Source: Welwitschia mirabilis
Lineage: Eukaryota > Gnetophyta > Gnetopsida > Welwitschiales
DNA: 64,000 nucleotides
NCBI GenBank assembly: GCA_051453625.1
Contig: JBOZIK010000001.1
Coordinates: forward strand, 177,075,715-177,139,714
Reading direction: 5' to 3'
Made by a program: the position numbers and the translations under genes. The notes under the pieces were generated by a model. The model did not search any database. It was not told the origin of the DNA and worked only from the letters and a program-made list of their open reading frames with translations. This document shows positions 47,300-60,420 of this stretch, piece by piece. How positions within the stretch are numbered: position 1 is the first letter of the stretch; every line of letters begins with the position of its first letter.

Positions 47300-48330
47300 C
47301 ATTGAGTGATTACAAGATAGGAGATGAATATAATAGATTTTTAAATTTCAAGGAAGTATTACATTATTAAATCTAGCCATAAAAAACATCTTTGACGAGA
47401 ATATTAATTTAATATTAGAAATATCTTAAAGAAGTCTTAGGTAAATTTTCTATGCTAAGTGGCATGTCCAAGGAAAGATTGAATGTTTATAACATTTTTA
47501 GAAGGGGCAACATGAGTGATAATTTAAACTTTTTCATGGTTCATTTCTATCCCATTTTAAAGAATCACATGTCTAAGAACTATACCTTTGGTAACTATAA
47601 AATTATAATTCTCCTAATTAAGGACAAGATTTTTATCTTCATAGTGTATAATAACAAGTTTAAAGCGATGTAAACATAAATCCAAGAACTCATTAAATTT
47701 AAAAATTCATTCATTAAAACTTTAATATATTTCATAATAATATTAGATAAAATACTCATCATGCATTATTAAAAGGTGATTAAGACAATAGGAATATTAT
47801 ATGAAAATATTTTATAAAAAATATTCTAAATAAACATGTATAGATGGCCATTATTAGTCTTTAAGGGAGTTGTAATCTACTTATATTTAAGTATCTCACT
47901 AAAATATAATATCATTTATGGCTCACTATTTTTTATAGGATTTGGTTAATAAAGTAAAGTGAGAAATAATCCTTGCAAGTCATAATATTTAGTTTCTTAT
48001 AGTCAATGCACATCCTTAATTCTATTTTTATTCTAGCTAGGATTAATTCCTTCTTTTCATTTTTTACTGTCATGATTTAAGGTTTTTTTTTTTGAAAACT
48101 ATCTATGTAGGACTCACCATAAGCTATTAAATATTGGATATAAATCATACTATGCTTAATAATTTAAGAAATTCTTTTATCATTGCTTATTTCATGTGAG
48201 GGTTAAATCCATGTTAAGGATCTCTATTAGGCTTAGCATCTTGTCGTAAGAGAATTTTGTGCATGCATATAACTTGATCACTTCCTTTTAGGTTAGAGAT
48301 AATTCATCATGGAGCCTTATTATGTCATTT
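47300..48330 (-). pseudogene. Ty3/gypsy reverse transcriptase remnant
   Basis: On the (-) strand in order: VICMHKILLRQDAKPNRDP (near 48270), KNEKKEL and RMCIDYKKLN (48080-48000), KDYFSLYFINQIL, the catalytic region YIKVLMNEF (about 47725, where FMDDF is usual, both Asp lost as Asn and Glu), NYNFIVTKGIVLRHVI (47620-47566), and QSFLGHA (47485-47450). Order and spacing are those of plant Tat/Athila RT. The changes are mainly G-to-A. A 73-codon (+) ORF at 47452-47673 is a mirror and not a gene. Confidence 0.88.
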
Positions 48331-48620
48331 TAGCATAGAAAATAAGGCTTCCTCTCAAGAGAGGAATAACATAGTAGAGGCTACCATAGCATAGGATTTA
48401 TTATCACTAAGGAATTCATATTTAATATCTTTTAAAAGATATTTAACTTTAGAGACAAATTCTTCATTAAAATGTTATCTTTGTAGTGCACATGGTAAAG
48501 GTTTAAGTTTATTCCTCCTATGATACATTTTAGAGTTTGGGTTTATATAAAGAATAATTAATAATTACTCATAATGCTTTATAATACATAATTTTTTAAA
48601 TAAAATATATATTTAAGTAG

Positions 48621-49200
48621 CTAATATTCTTTTATTTTAATCAAGTTTAGATATTCTAGTTCATATATCAAGTTCTTTTTCATTACATTAAAAACTTGCA
48701 GTTTGGTGCTCATTTTCCAAAATGACATTTTTACCACTCTACTTTTATAGTTGATTAGAGAGTTAGTGGTGGCTAGGAATTGTCTTCCTAAGATAAGATG
48801 GAATTGTATTAGGTTTTCTTCTATCTTTGACACTATAAGTCTTTTAAATCGTAATATTTCTTCACTTGTAGAAAAACATCTTCCATTATACTTTGGAAAT
48901 CTTAGTTGATTAACTAAATATTTGTAAATTTATTTTGATCTATTTTAATCTTTCTAATATAAATTCTTTACATAGTACATATAACATCAAATTATTACTA
49001 TCTCTCAAGTGTAGTAAGGATCACTTTATAAGATTGTTTGGGAACCATCATCTATAAACTTTAGTAAGATTTTATTTTAAAAGAGGACACTTAGCTATTT
49101 TTATAGAAAGTAATTTTTCTTAAAATTTATTTTGCTATTAACTATGCACATATCTTTAAGAAATTTCCCATAATTTGGAACCTATTTGATGGAATTTAAA
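48621..49200 (-). pseudogene. Ty3/gypsy aspartic protease remnant
   Basis: A 70-codon open stretch (48621-48833) carries LILGRQFLATTNSLI, matching the usual LILGRPFLATANALI, followed by VVKMSFWKMSTKLQVFNV. Upstream in other frames are MEDVFLQVKKYYDLKDL (about 48900) and, further upstream, NFLKIC (about 49150), the region before the active site. The active-site Asp block itself is not clearly readable. It lies between gag and RT, as expected. Confidence 0.88.
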
Positions 49201-50084
49201 ATGGAAAATTTGTCTTCTTAGATAAGGTATTCTTCATGACTCTATTTCTTTCTTAATACTATAAGGAATTTAGGAAATTATTATTTTTATAATTATTTAT
49301 ATCTAAATAATACTATGTCATTTTCATTTCTTCCCTCAATTTTCTCTTTAATCATGTGCAAAGGGTTAGATTTAAAAGGGACTTCATTTAATAAATAAAC
49401 ATGGTCACTTATTTGGTACTACTTCTAAGTGAGATATCATTGACTTCCTTAACTCCTCTTTATTGTTAAACAAGATTTAAAACTCATACTTTGGGAACAT
49501 AAGAGGTTGTAATCTTATCTTTCTCATTCTTATTAAGTGAAGCTAGTTTGTGGGTTGTGGACTATAATTGTCATTTCTATAGATATTGAGATCTTTAAGA
49601 AACTAAAGGCCAATAATTCATTTGTTTTTTGTGACTAATGGGGTATTCATAAATTATTTAAGAATATTATATAATGATTTACTTTAAGGTTCATTAAGTG
49701 GTATTAAAATGGGTACTTCATTTACTGGAGCCTTCATGAAAAGGTAGGTTATTTCTCAAATTTGAGTTATAAAACTTATTAAAAGGGAATTGTAGTTTTT
49801 ATGTTAATTATTTCAACTACTATCTTCTAACTTATATAATATTAAGATGTATAGTTATTATCTCTTTGTATAAGTACATATGATACATATATCTCCACCA
49901 CTAGTTGATATAGGTTTAAATGTCTTAAAACCATCCAACTTCTTGATGATTTGATCTAACTTCTAGGGTAATGTTGTTTTCTCATCTTTTGCTATATATT
50001 TGGGATCATTTTTTACCACTTCACTATTTTTAAAGGGACTCTTCTAATTTTCACAACTCTAACCTATATTTTGCAAATTATCTC

Positions 50085-50430
50085 ATGCTTCATTTCTTCT
50101 TCAGGTGTAAAATTTTCATTGCTTATCATCTTTATTAGTATCCTAATTTGAGAAATTAGTTCTTCATTTAAGAAGCCTAATAATTTGTAAGTCTTAAAAC
50201 CATGTTATTGATTTTTAAAGTGTTCAAAATCCTAATGAATGGATCCATTATCTTATTTATAAAAATTCATAATTTTTCTTTTTTATTGGTTTTATATGTT
50301 GAAAAATAGTTTTTTAAAAACTCACATGTAAAAATATCTCAATGATCTAACAGATCAAAGTTTAAGATCTTACAACCAATATTTTGCTTTTTTTATAAAA
50401 AATAATGGGAAAATTTTAATCCTAGAGGCT
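50085..50430 (-). pseudogene. Gag capsid domain of the 46-51 kb element
   Basis: On the (-) strand: IFPLFFIKKAKYWL, then KRKIMNFYK-stop-DNGSIH, then HGFKTYKLLGFLNEELISQ and NENFTPEEE. The pattern (FPxSLKxxAxxWL, then FxQxxxExxxEAFERFK, then GLxxxTR) is that of plant Ty3/gypsy gag. No zinc knuckle was found between it and the protease. Confidence 0.75.
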
Positions 50431-51240
50431 TTACCTTGATATCCCATAGTTGAAATTAAAGCTTCAAATTCTCATAGATTTTCATAGGGATTCATAAAAT
50501 ATAGGCTATCAAATCTAGATAATAAGATAATAACAAATTATTTTATTCTAATTTTGTGAGGGTGATTAATTTGGAATGATGTGAGAGTGTATAAAGAAAT
50601 ACTAAGATTATCATAATACTTTTAAAGATCTCATAAGTAACATTTGACATATGATATCTCTATCTATGTTAGATATAATGAATTCAGTAGAATATTTTTA
50701 TGATAAACTATTAATGAAAAATGACAGAATTTAATAAAACTCATATTATCAATAAAATTACAAGGAAAATTAGGAAAAAGGATGATGATATTGGTAGAAG
50801 TAATAGTGATAGCACTTAATCTAGAAATTTAAGACTATGAAAATCAAATAATAAATAGTTTAAAAATTTATATTATTTAACATAATGAATTTGAAAAAAA
50901 ATTGAATTCTAGAAAAATTCATTTACAAAGCATAGGTTTTATCAATATAAAAACACATAGAGAGATTCTATAGATTCTAGAAATAAAGTTAAATCTCTTC
51001 ATTATTTAACTAGAAAAAGAATAAACCACACTTAGATAGAAGTATTGCCCTACTTACAAATCTAAAATGATTATCTGTAGACTCATGCTTTTGTTCTATA
51101 GATGCTTTTTCCTTTAAAACATATAAAGATATTTTTTACAATTATAATAAAATAATATTTGAAAACTAGCCAAAAAAGGAAAAAGAAAAGAATTTTCACA
51201 AGAAAAAAGTGATTCTTAATAAATTAAGAAATACCAGTTG

Positions 51241-51262
51241 TAGTCCCTAGCAATGTTTTCAA
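51241..51262 (-). other. Candidate primer-binding site of the 46-51 kb element
   Basis: On the (-) strand TTGAAAACATTGCTAGGGAC. It keeps TTG, ATTGC and GGGA of the tRNA-Asp type site at the right spacing and sits upstream of gag. It is more decayed than the others. Confidence 0.45.
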
Positions 51263-52003
51263 AACTTTTGACACCTTAAGTTTTGTAATAGAGTTTGATC
51301 TATAGAACATTTTCACTAGTATTTAAGATATGAAAAGTACTTGCAATTAAGAAACAGAGGCTTTTATAATAGTATAGATAACCCTATTTATCATTCTATC
51401 ATAATTAGTCAAAAGGTATTTTAAAGATCAGAAGAATTAGTAATGCTTTTATAGGTATATTTAGAGTATGATAAGAGTGTTAAAAGTAATTAAGCAAAGT
51501 ATTTACTTTACTTAATATCTTCTATTAATAATTACAAGAAACTTTTGTAAATAAATGTATCATGAAAACCTTAACTAAATAAGAGGTAATTCACTAAGTA
51601 CAAATTGATTTCCTAAAGATGTAATAAATTAGTCCACTATAGATTTTGAATATGAAGAAATAATAAGTAATGAAATTATTACATCTCATAATGAAATGTA
51701 GAAAAAAATTAGGATAGCATAAAAGATATCATCTACTAACATATTAACCATCTAAATCTTCTAAAGCATTGTAAGGTTTAATTCTATATAATAAGTACAA
51801 AATAATTTTTAGAAAATACTATTGAATAACTAGTAATATTAATTAAAATAAAGTTGAAAAAGTAAAGAAAATTTACTCATAAAGTAAAGTACATTTACAA
51901 ACAATGCAATCACTACAAATATTATTAAATAATACACCAAGTTTAAGATAAGGCATGGTAGGTATCACTTGGAACAATCATTCATTCATATGTAAAGAGG
52001 AAA

Positions 52004-53252
52004 TGTTGTGATGCCAAACTGCATGTTTTTGATAGGGTGTTTTGAATACTTTTTAAGGACATTTAGATAGGTTTAAGTGAAAATGAATAATTATTAAGAT
52101 TAAAGAGATAATCACACATAACTACTAGTACATTTAGAGGCATTTTGAATAAATTTTGGTACTTTGCATTTTGAGGAGGAGTAAATGATCTATGAAGTTA
52201 ATTTCATTATCAAAAGGACTAGCTCATCATTTCCTCAATCATCTAGAAGATAATATGAATGATAGAATGCTAAAATCTAATAAGGATGCTAACTAGAATA
52301 AGTTGAAGGCTAATGTTTAATTATTGCTAATATGGCATTGTCCTCACCATTGTCAAGATAATAGTCAATATGCAACTATTTTTAGTTAATGCACCAAATT
52401 TCATTTAAATTTTTTAATGTGTCATGCACCTCTTTCACATTGTTAGGATTTATATTATCTATTAGGATTATCTATTTTTAGGCTATTCATTGTGATAAAT
52501 ACATCCTTTACCCTTGCTTTGAGTTTTATCTTCTGGAGCATCTAAAAATCTCATGATAAGAGATCAAAGTATAGGAAGTTCATACATTATTGTAGAGAAA
52601 AATCCTTCTTGGTATCGAGCTCTATATTCATCATTGAGGTATTACTACTTTATAACATGAAGTTAGTTCGATATTAATAAAATGTTTATTTTAGTTTTAC
52701 TATGTTCATATTCCTTATGATTTCTGTTGGCTATGATTCAGTGATGTCTTCATAGTTAATATAGATCATGAGGGCAACCTTTGTTAAGGTTGAAATCATT
52801 AATCTAGACATAGCATTGTATTTCATTTTGCATTTCATAGCATAATACTTGTATGTTTTCTATATTATCTTTAACCTACATGATAACTTAGGTTAATTAG
52901 AATTGTGATAATTTCTTTGATTGATCTAGGTTATACAAGGTCAATATTTATGATAGGAATATTTTGGAGTTAGATAGATATTTCATTTAAAATAGTTTTC
53001 ATTTTCATTGCATTACATTAGTGTGTTTACTTTGCATTGTTTTCTTGCATTATTCTTTATTTTAATTTTCATAAATAGAAAATACAAAAATGCTTTACCT
53101 AAAATTAATTCTCTAACTTTGAGTCTATTGCCTTCGATGGATACTGACATTTATATTAGCTCTCGTCTACACTAGTGGGCATGTTATGCAGACATTTGTG
53201 ATTGATAGAATTTACTTAAGGACATAATGATTACATGAATACACATCATAAA
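52004..53252 (+). repeat. LTR2, 5' LTR of the 52-59 kb element
   Basis: Starts TGTTGTGATGCC, about 1.25 kb, collinear with 25032-26269 but clearly more diverged from it than copies A and B are from one another. Several Cs are kept here that are T in A and B (ATGCCAAACTGCATG). It begins directly after about 740 bp that may be the 5' LTR of the opposite-strand element. Confidence 0.85.
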
Positions 53253-53255
53253 AAT

Positions 53256-53272
53256 TTGGAACCCTTACAAGG
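53256..53272 (+). other. Decayed primer-binding site of the 52-59 kb element
   Basis: TTTGGAACCCTTACAAGG. It retains TTTGG and CCCTTAC of the tRNA-Asp type site, immediately after the LTR. Confidence 0.5.
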
Positions 53273-54700
53273 AAAGGCACAAGGGTTTTGAGGATTATCA
53301 TTAACCAAATAAGTTCCTTAGATTTTGATTTAAATTATTTATTTGTGATAGCTTTGTATTTTTACTGTATATACTATTGTTTTTCTTTTTGTAGGTTTTT
53401 TATTTTCATTTTGTAATAGCACCTTGTCATCTTCTTTATCATCTAAATAACATAGGTGGATGATGGCCCAAAATTAGGATTTTTTGTAATGATTTTCTAT
53501 AGTTCTATTTTCATTTTCCACTAGGTGATAAGTTAATATTATCTCCTCTGATATCCAAATGACTTAAGAAGAAGACTACTAATGTGTTTATATTCTTTTC
53601 TAGTTTTTAGTAAATATATTTTTACTATTTTTGGTTTTTTTATTTTCTATATAGTGGTCATCCTGGGTATCATCCTAATGATGATAAAGACAATGGTTGT
53701 GCAAGAATTTTTTTGAGTATACAGGAACATAGTAAAATCTAGTAAGAAGCTAAATATTAGAGGGAATCAAGCTTTATCAAGGGAAATAGCAAAAAAGGCT
53801 TACTTGACTATAAACAAAATTTAGGTATACACACCTCAAGTATGTAAATTCTAAAAAATTGAAGAATTTTTTTTTTTTCACTTTTGTTATTTTAAAAAAT
53901 CTTTTCTCTAAAAGAATAAAAAATAATAGAATAAGATAAAATTATTTCACCCCTTCTTCATTAATGTCAAATTTAACAAGTAGTATCATCTAGTATACTA
54001 AGAATGATAGGAACATATAATTCAAATGTGAATGTTACAATTGGAAAGTTAATTACTAAAAGGAAACAAAAAATTCACAAATATTTTTAGTTACCTCTTA
54101 GTGATGATGTAGGATTTAGAACCAATAATTCATTTTGTTCATCTTTCTCATCTACATTCATGAATAATGGAAAAAGAGCTGTTGGAGAAATATTAACTAA
54201 AAAGATTGCTAAAACAAGGAAAAACATTAGAATTTCAAAGGATAATGGACATATAACACTTTAATAAATATTTGTAAAAAGAATATGGACAACACTAACT
54301 GATGTTGAGACTAGGAAGTGGACCCCTTTCTCTTTTCAACCTCCTTATTTTCCCTACCTTTCTTTTTAGGCTTTATGTAAAAATAACAATGAAAATTTTT
54401 AACATTTTAAGGATTCCACCTCATTTATTAAAAGATCCTACAATACTTTTAGTGTATCCCCTCCATCTTCCATGAATTACTATGAATAAGAAGATCCATC
54501 TCCCCTAGATTACTATGAAAAAAGAAATAACTCAGTGATAGAAATGACTGATAAAATGTAGAAGAAGTAAGAAAATATCAACAAAAAATTAGAAGATACT
54601 AAAAAAATTTAGAAAATAAAAATAATAATATAGAAAATATGATTAGGAACCTTAAACAAAATTTATTACAAAATATACTATCATAAGTTTCTTTTATAAC
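53273..54700. other. 5' part of the internal region, no domain
   Basis: No protein domain is recognised. Two palindrome copies lie at 53433-53467 and 53648-53692, the same arrangement as beside the 5' LTR of elements 1 and 2 (33024 and 32911), which supports common descent of the leader. Confidence 0.5.
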
Positions 54701-55059
54701 TCAAACCTATCCTACTATGTCCCATCTTAAGAAGAATGAAGAGAACTTAGAAATAAGTAATAATGATTCTTACTTTAAAATAGAAAACAAAATTTTGGAT
54801 CAAATTACAACATTTAACTAATTAGAAAATGGATAAAGTAAGAATTATCATGACTCAACTCAATTATTTAAGGATAAAGATAATTATTTATTAGATGGGG
54901 ATATACTAGATTATAACTTCATTTAGTTCCTATTATGAAATAAAGATGAAATAAAGGAATTAATTAATTAAAAATCTAAAAAATACTTAATTCATGATGA
55001 AGATAATGATCACATTTCTTCTTATGATTAATCTAATAAAGTAAAAAATAATGACATTC

Positions 55060-55150
55060 AACAAAATGATGACAAAGATGAGGAAGAAGATGATGATAGT
55101 GATATTGAGATACTAGATCATATTTTTGATTTCCATTACTTTGTGATGAG
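55060..55150 (+). pseudogene. Acidic C-terminal part of gag
   Basis: A run rich in Asp and Glu (DKDEEEDDDSDIEILD) matches NEEEEEDIEILEDY in element 1 (about 31340-31290 on the other strand). The rest of gag is not readable here. The ORF at 55883-56098 downstream has no recognised family. Confidence 0.55.
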
Positions 55151-57189
55151 GATAAAGAACTTGAATCTTTAAAAGAAGTCCATTATATGAGATTAAGGGG
55201 AAATTTATGTAATGAAGGATAATCAATGTAGAATTTACATAATAAATGGAGTCATCCAGATTTGTTGTCTAGATGATAGTCCTAAATAATGGTCAATCAT
55301 AGTTTTTTAATGATAAATAATGAGGATTATAGTTTAGAATTAACTAAATTACCCAATGGATAGAAAGAAAAATTAACTCAAGATATATCAAAAATCTTTT
55401 ATTACATAATAAAGGTAATGAGCACCTTTCTTTTTATGATCTTTTTAATAATCTTTTTGATGAATCAACCAACTTAGAGGAAAATATAGTTAACGATAAT
55501 AATAAAAATAATGAAGAAGAGGAATATATTATCAAAAATAATAATGACAAAATTAAATAAAGAATTCAACCAAGTAATGATAAAGCCAACATCAAGGAAA
55601 AGATGAATAAAGAAGATCCATAAAAAATCAACCAAACTTAATAGAAAATAGACTTATACATTTTAATGAAATAAATCAAATTAAAGAGTCTACACATGAT
55701 TTTCCATCTTTTCTACTTATGCTTTCATGTAAAACTATAAATAACATCCCTCCTTCTACTTCTACTCTCTCATTACCTTATGATCTTAATAATGGTAACA
55801 CTTTTACATCTCTTTCATACGAACATTCATATAATTTACGAACATTTATATAATTTTCAAAATATCCCTATCTATAATTTTAATGCAATATATAATCTTG
55901 AAGATTCTATTCCTAACATCTCTTAATATTTTCCTCTTAAAACTCCATGTTATACAAAAAGTAACATCCTTTCTTCTTTTACTATGTCCACTCTATCTTG
56001 TAACTTTAATGATTACTATTTTTAAAAGTATGACTTGGGATATCTTAGAAACTTTAGATTGGGGTAAACCTTTTCTTAATCCAAATCCATACTTATAATT
56101 AAAACTAAGGATCTTCTTAAGTATGTTAATCTTATTTTAATCAATAATTCTAAGAAGTTTTCTCAAAATACTTAGATCTCTAATAGTGTCATTAATGTCT
56201 CCCCTTTTTAATTTCAATTTTTGTATGAAATCTATGTTTTAAATTCTTTATACCATAAGTTTAATAAGAGATTATTTTTACATGAACTATATGGATTTTT
56301 TATCTCTTATATTTCTAATAAATCTTATGAAGTTAAAATTCCATTTAATCATGATAATTAAAAAATCCTTACCTCATTAATACACATCCATATCTTTAGT
56401 TGAATAATAGAAAGCCTTTTAATCTTATTAGATAATCTAAAAAGCCTTCCAAAACTTCTTTGAGCAGTTCCTTTGCATGACTTATATGTAATGATAATTA
56501 TAATTTACATTGTTTTAGTAAGAGATTATTTTTCATTGAAATTTATCACTTCTTCATCTCTTTTTTAGAATCTAGAATTTGTGCTATCAAAGTTTTATAC
56601 TTTTATTATATTTACCTTTAATTGATTTTACTTAAAAATAGTTATATGCCTTTTATGTTTCATCAATTGATCTCTATTTTATTTTGTTCTTATTTTTCTA
56701 AGAAATTAAAATACCTTACGACCATATCCTTAAAAAAATAAATATTTCTTTTTCTTTCTTTTAGATAAAGTATTAAATAGAATTTCAGATCTAAATAAAA
56801 CTTATTTTTAGTTTGCTTTAGTATTTCATTTTTAATTTTATGTTGTTATGTTTTTATCCTAGTTTTTATTTTTATTTTTAAATAGCAAATTGACCTCTAG
56901 ATGGTTAGGCTCTTATATTTTAAAGAAAGTAAATTCCAATGGCTCAGTTAAGATTTCTAATTTAAATACTAAGGAAATTTTAAAAAAAGAAGGATAAAGG
57001 TTAAAAATACATAAGATACTACACTTTGAACATGATAAAAGCGCTTGTCTTGGAAGTCTTCTTACCATTGTCTAAATTTTTTCTTAGTTAATTCTTTTGG
57101 TGGATGTTAGGCCATCATTTGAACATCTTTAACTTGAATTATGTTTTACTTTATGAAGTTATAATGATTAATAATCTTTCACTTGGACA

Positions 57190-57700
57190 TTTCAAAATGA
57201 TAAGATTGGATTCACCCAATCTTAAGACATTCATATGTTTATGAACTTTATTTTGAAGGAAAATGCCTTATTTTTTGCATTCTCTCTCAATGGTGTGAGT
57301 TCTTAATTTTTTTAAGGATGTTCTTCCTTGTTTGTTGTCTTAATTCTTTACCTTCATATTTAAGAATGTTGTGATCATATGGGATTTTTCCCTAAAAAAA
57401 AGTATATATTACTTTCACATGATCATTTTAATTTTGAGGATTTAGGTGTGTTTTGGGATGTGAGTAGGTAAGTCCATTTTTGAGTAGCTTTTGATCTTAT
57501 CTTTCATTAGTTAAATACATTAGTTATTTGGTGTTATCATAATCACTACCTATTTGAGTGGTAATTTATGAAGTTTTTGCATTATTTTATGGATAATTGA
57601 TCAGGTAATTTTATGATTTCTTTTAAGGGGATTTATTAGGTTAGAATTAAGGGTAGGTATACAATCTTCTTCATGTTCCTAGTTATCTATTTTTATTTTG
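57190..57700 (+). repeat. Conserved region before the 3' LTR, shared with elements 1 and 2
   Basis: GATTGGATTCACCCAATCTT begins a stretch matching the reverse complement of 29460-28860 and 35670-35060. GATTG-and-CAATC form a short stem: AAGATTGGATTCACCCAATCTT pairs over seven bases. Non-coding conservation between copies with different LTR variants suggests a common ancestor or recombination. Its role is unknown. Confidence 0.7.
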
Positions 57701-59137
57701 TTTTCCTTTAGTTGTTTTATTTCATATTCCCAAGCCATTTCCATTTTTTTTTATTACAAATATTTAGGACTTAATCATTTAGTAGTTTTCTTATTAATTG
57801 GAGGTGATTTTCTTATTAGTGATTTTAGCAATTATGTTTCTTTAAGTTTATGATGATAATTTTTTTCATATATTCTTTTAATGTCTTTTTAAGTTTAGTT
57901 CTTTAATATTCTTTTTGGGCATCAACACATCCACTTACTATTTTTCAATGATTGTGAATTTAGGGCACATTTCATAATTTTCCTTAGTTGGATGAATTCT
58001 TATTGTTCTATCTTAATATCTATTTCACCTGTCTTAAGTTCTTTCCAAAATTCACCTCCTCTGTCATGTCTTGTTCATTCTTGATTCTTAGCACTTACTC
58101 ATATCTTAGACTTTATAATAACTTTTTGAGGTATTACTATTACTAACTTAGCCTAACTTACTTTTTTAATGCTTTAATCTCACCTATCCCTTTTGAGAAC
58201 CTTGTCATTCAATCTATCATCTAGATGACATGGATGACGATGCATAGATATATTTTGAGCATCATCATTTTCATTTTTTACCTTTTTCCAAGTATTTATG
58301 ATCCTTTTTTGTGCAAAAACTACTACTCCAAGGCCCACATGTTTTACTTACTTGAGTTTAACTTGTGTTTTCATCTTTTTCCTTCTTAGATTAACGCAAT
58401 ACAAGATGTATTGATTCACTGTGAGATATTTTTAAGAAAAATTTAAGGGCCATTTTTAAATTTTCATGATACATATTTATAATGCACTAATCCAATTCTA
58501 ATTGCCTATTATTTAAATGAGATTCATTATGGATATTATTTAGTAAAACTATGTACTTAATAGTATAATAATTGTAGGTTTTTCTTGTAAAAGCAATCCA
58601 AGCAATTCAAGAGATCATTGTTGAAGGAAATATAGTTATGATTGTTTTTAATGCATCTACGGATTGTAATTAAAAACTTAATGTTAATTTATGAATATCA
58701 TTTTTGGAGTTATTACTTTTTCTAATTATACAGGTACATCATTTATCTACATTATTATGATGATATCTTATGATGATTCTTTTTGTTATAACATTTAATC
58801 TCTATTTTTTTTATATGATAAATGTTTTAAGTGGGGGGCTAATTCACAAATAAGTATGTTGATCTTGTTTTCTAATGAGTATAATTATAGTCATTTGATG
58901 TTACAATCTGATTTTCAATAGTTCATCATCTCCATAATCATCTAGATGACAGCATGGTTACATTACCTACCAAGGTAAAACATTTAGTTTGTTATATTTG
59001 AATATTTAATCCTACATAATATAATTTTTAAGCTTAATTTACATTTCCCTAGTTAATATTTGTCTTAGTCAATTTGGCTTATAATTTTAATTATCCACTT
59101 AGTTTATTGGAAAATGATGAAGCTAAGTGATGGACTA

Positions 59138-59400
59138 TGTTGTGATTCCAAATTGTATGCTTTTGATGGGATTTTTTAAGTACTTCTATGGAACAGTTAG
59201 ACATGTTTAATTGAAAATTGATGGTTATTAAGAGTCAAAGAGATAATCATAGAAACACACAATTACTAACACATTTGAAGGCATTTTGGATAAATTTTAA
59301 TACTTTGCATTCTGAGGAGGAGTAAATGATTTATAAAGTTGGTTTTACTTATTAAAAGAACTTAAGAGCTCATCATTCCATAAATGATTTATAAGTGTGA
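59138..59400 (+). repeat. Truncated 3' LTR2
   Basis: Starts TGTTGTGATTCCAAATTG and is collinear with the first 260 bp of LTR2, then stops. The bases just before (CTAAGTGATGGACTA) may be a decayed polypurine tract. Confidence 0.8.
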
Positions 59401-59884
59401 GTAATAACTTATACTATACTAAATAGCATAACATTGTATTTTTTTTAATTTATTTTCTACTTTGTCAAATTCATAACTTGATTCATGCCATCATCACTTA
59501 TATTACTGTTGCTTTATTTTTTTTAAATTTTACTTTTTTCAAATATCAAATTGGGTATTTTGATAAAATTCATTAATTTACATTATCACTCTATCATAAA
59601 ACTTATTGTATTAATCTTAGCTTCTCATGTATTATTAGAGTAGATCTACTACTAGTTGTCTTTGTAGGAAAAGTGGTAAACAAAAGAAATACCAACCACT
59701 TCTAAATGACTTTAATTTTGAATTTAACTAAACAAAAGAACTGCTAATTCATCATACATAACTTTAATTTTAAATTTGACTGAGACTACTTAAAATATAA
59801 ATTTTAGATAGGTGAAACCTTATTACAAAATTTCTGTTTATAACCTTTTGACTAAATTAACCATGTTTAAAACTAATAGAGATA
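59401..59884. other. No recognised feature
   Basis: AT-rich spacer between the truncated LTR2 and the gag remnant. It may hold the remains of another LTR or a leader. I see no primer-binding site. Confidence 0.45.
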
Positions 59885-60420
59885 GTGTCTATTAACAATA
59901 ACCTAAGAAAACTTTGTAATAATGATGACAACTTGAGTGTTAAAACTACATGTTCTTATATGCTTTTATTTCCTCATATTAATCAAATTAAAATAAAACC
60001 ATTTGTCTTTAACTTATTGCTTAAATTACATATCTTATATTCTAAATATTCTTACAAGAATTCAAGATATTTTGAAGCCATAATATTAATGGTAAAAGAT
60101 AAGGATGAAGTACTTAGCATAAAAATTTTCCCTTTTTCTTAAAATAAACTATTATAGAATTGGATAAAATACTTAAAACCTTCCTCAATTAGGTTGTGAA
60201 GATATTTGACATGTGACTTCTTGAAAAAATTACTTTTTATCATAAAACGTTAATACACTTAGAATAAAAATCATGTACTTTAGGAATAAGACAAACAACC
60301 TTTTTACAACACATTTAAGTGCTTTAAATATCTAGTTAAAATATTTCCATAACATGGTTTTGAGAAACATACTAAGCTTTTATATGAAGAATTAAGTTCA
60401 CAAAGTAAGTAATTAATAGA
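59885..60420 (+). pseudogene. Gag capsid domain remnant
   Basis: An 85-codon open stretch (59885-60142) ends in KDEVLSIKIFPFS, the start of the AFPxSLxGxAxxW helix. After a stop, NWIKYL, then LTCDFLKKL and later VKIFP and LIEIMISRN follow the usual gag order with Trp and Gln replaced by stops. The match is to pattern only; the N-terminal 60 residues are not recognised. Confidence 0.55.

Larger units (their letters stand above)
46000..51262 (-). mobile_element. Decayed Ty3/gypsy element with full gag-pol order
   Basis: The only element in the window where all domains remain recognisable. On the (-) strand: primer-binding site (51262-51241), gag (50430-50085), protease (49200-48621), RT (48330-47300), RNase H (47290-46920) and integrase (46900-46000). 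The motif style is that of plant Tat/Athila elements. LTRs are not delimited; a 5' LTR should lie between 51264 and 52003, where the next element begins in the opposite orientation. Stops are everywhere, so it is dead. Confidence 0.85.
52004..59400 (+). mobile_element. Ty3/gypsy element with LTR2 ends
   Basis: A 5' LTR2 (52004-53252) and a decayed primer-binding site (53256-53272) begin it; a truncated 3' LTR2 (59138-59400) ends it. Inside, an acidic gag segment at 55070-55140 (EEEDDD then DIEILD) matches EEEEEDIEILED of element 1, and 56560-56700 and 57190-57400 match the reverse complement of the post-protease region of elements 1 and 2. No RT, RNase H or integrase is recognised, so it also looks pol-less. 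Palindrome copies lie at both ends of the internal region. Confidence 0.75.

Noticed and set aside
47452-47673. 73-codon (+) ORF
   Set aside because: Antisense of the RT remnant; the (-) strand carries the GIVLRHVI and QSFLGHA motifs.
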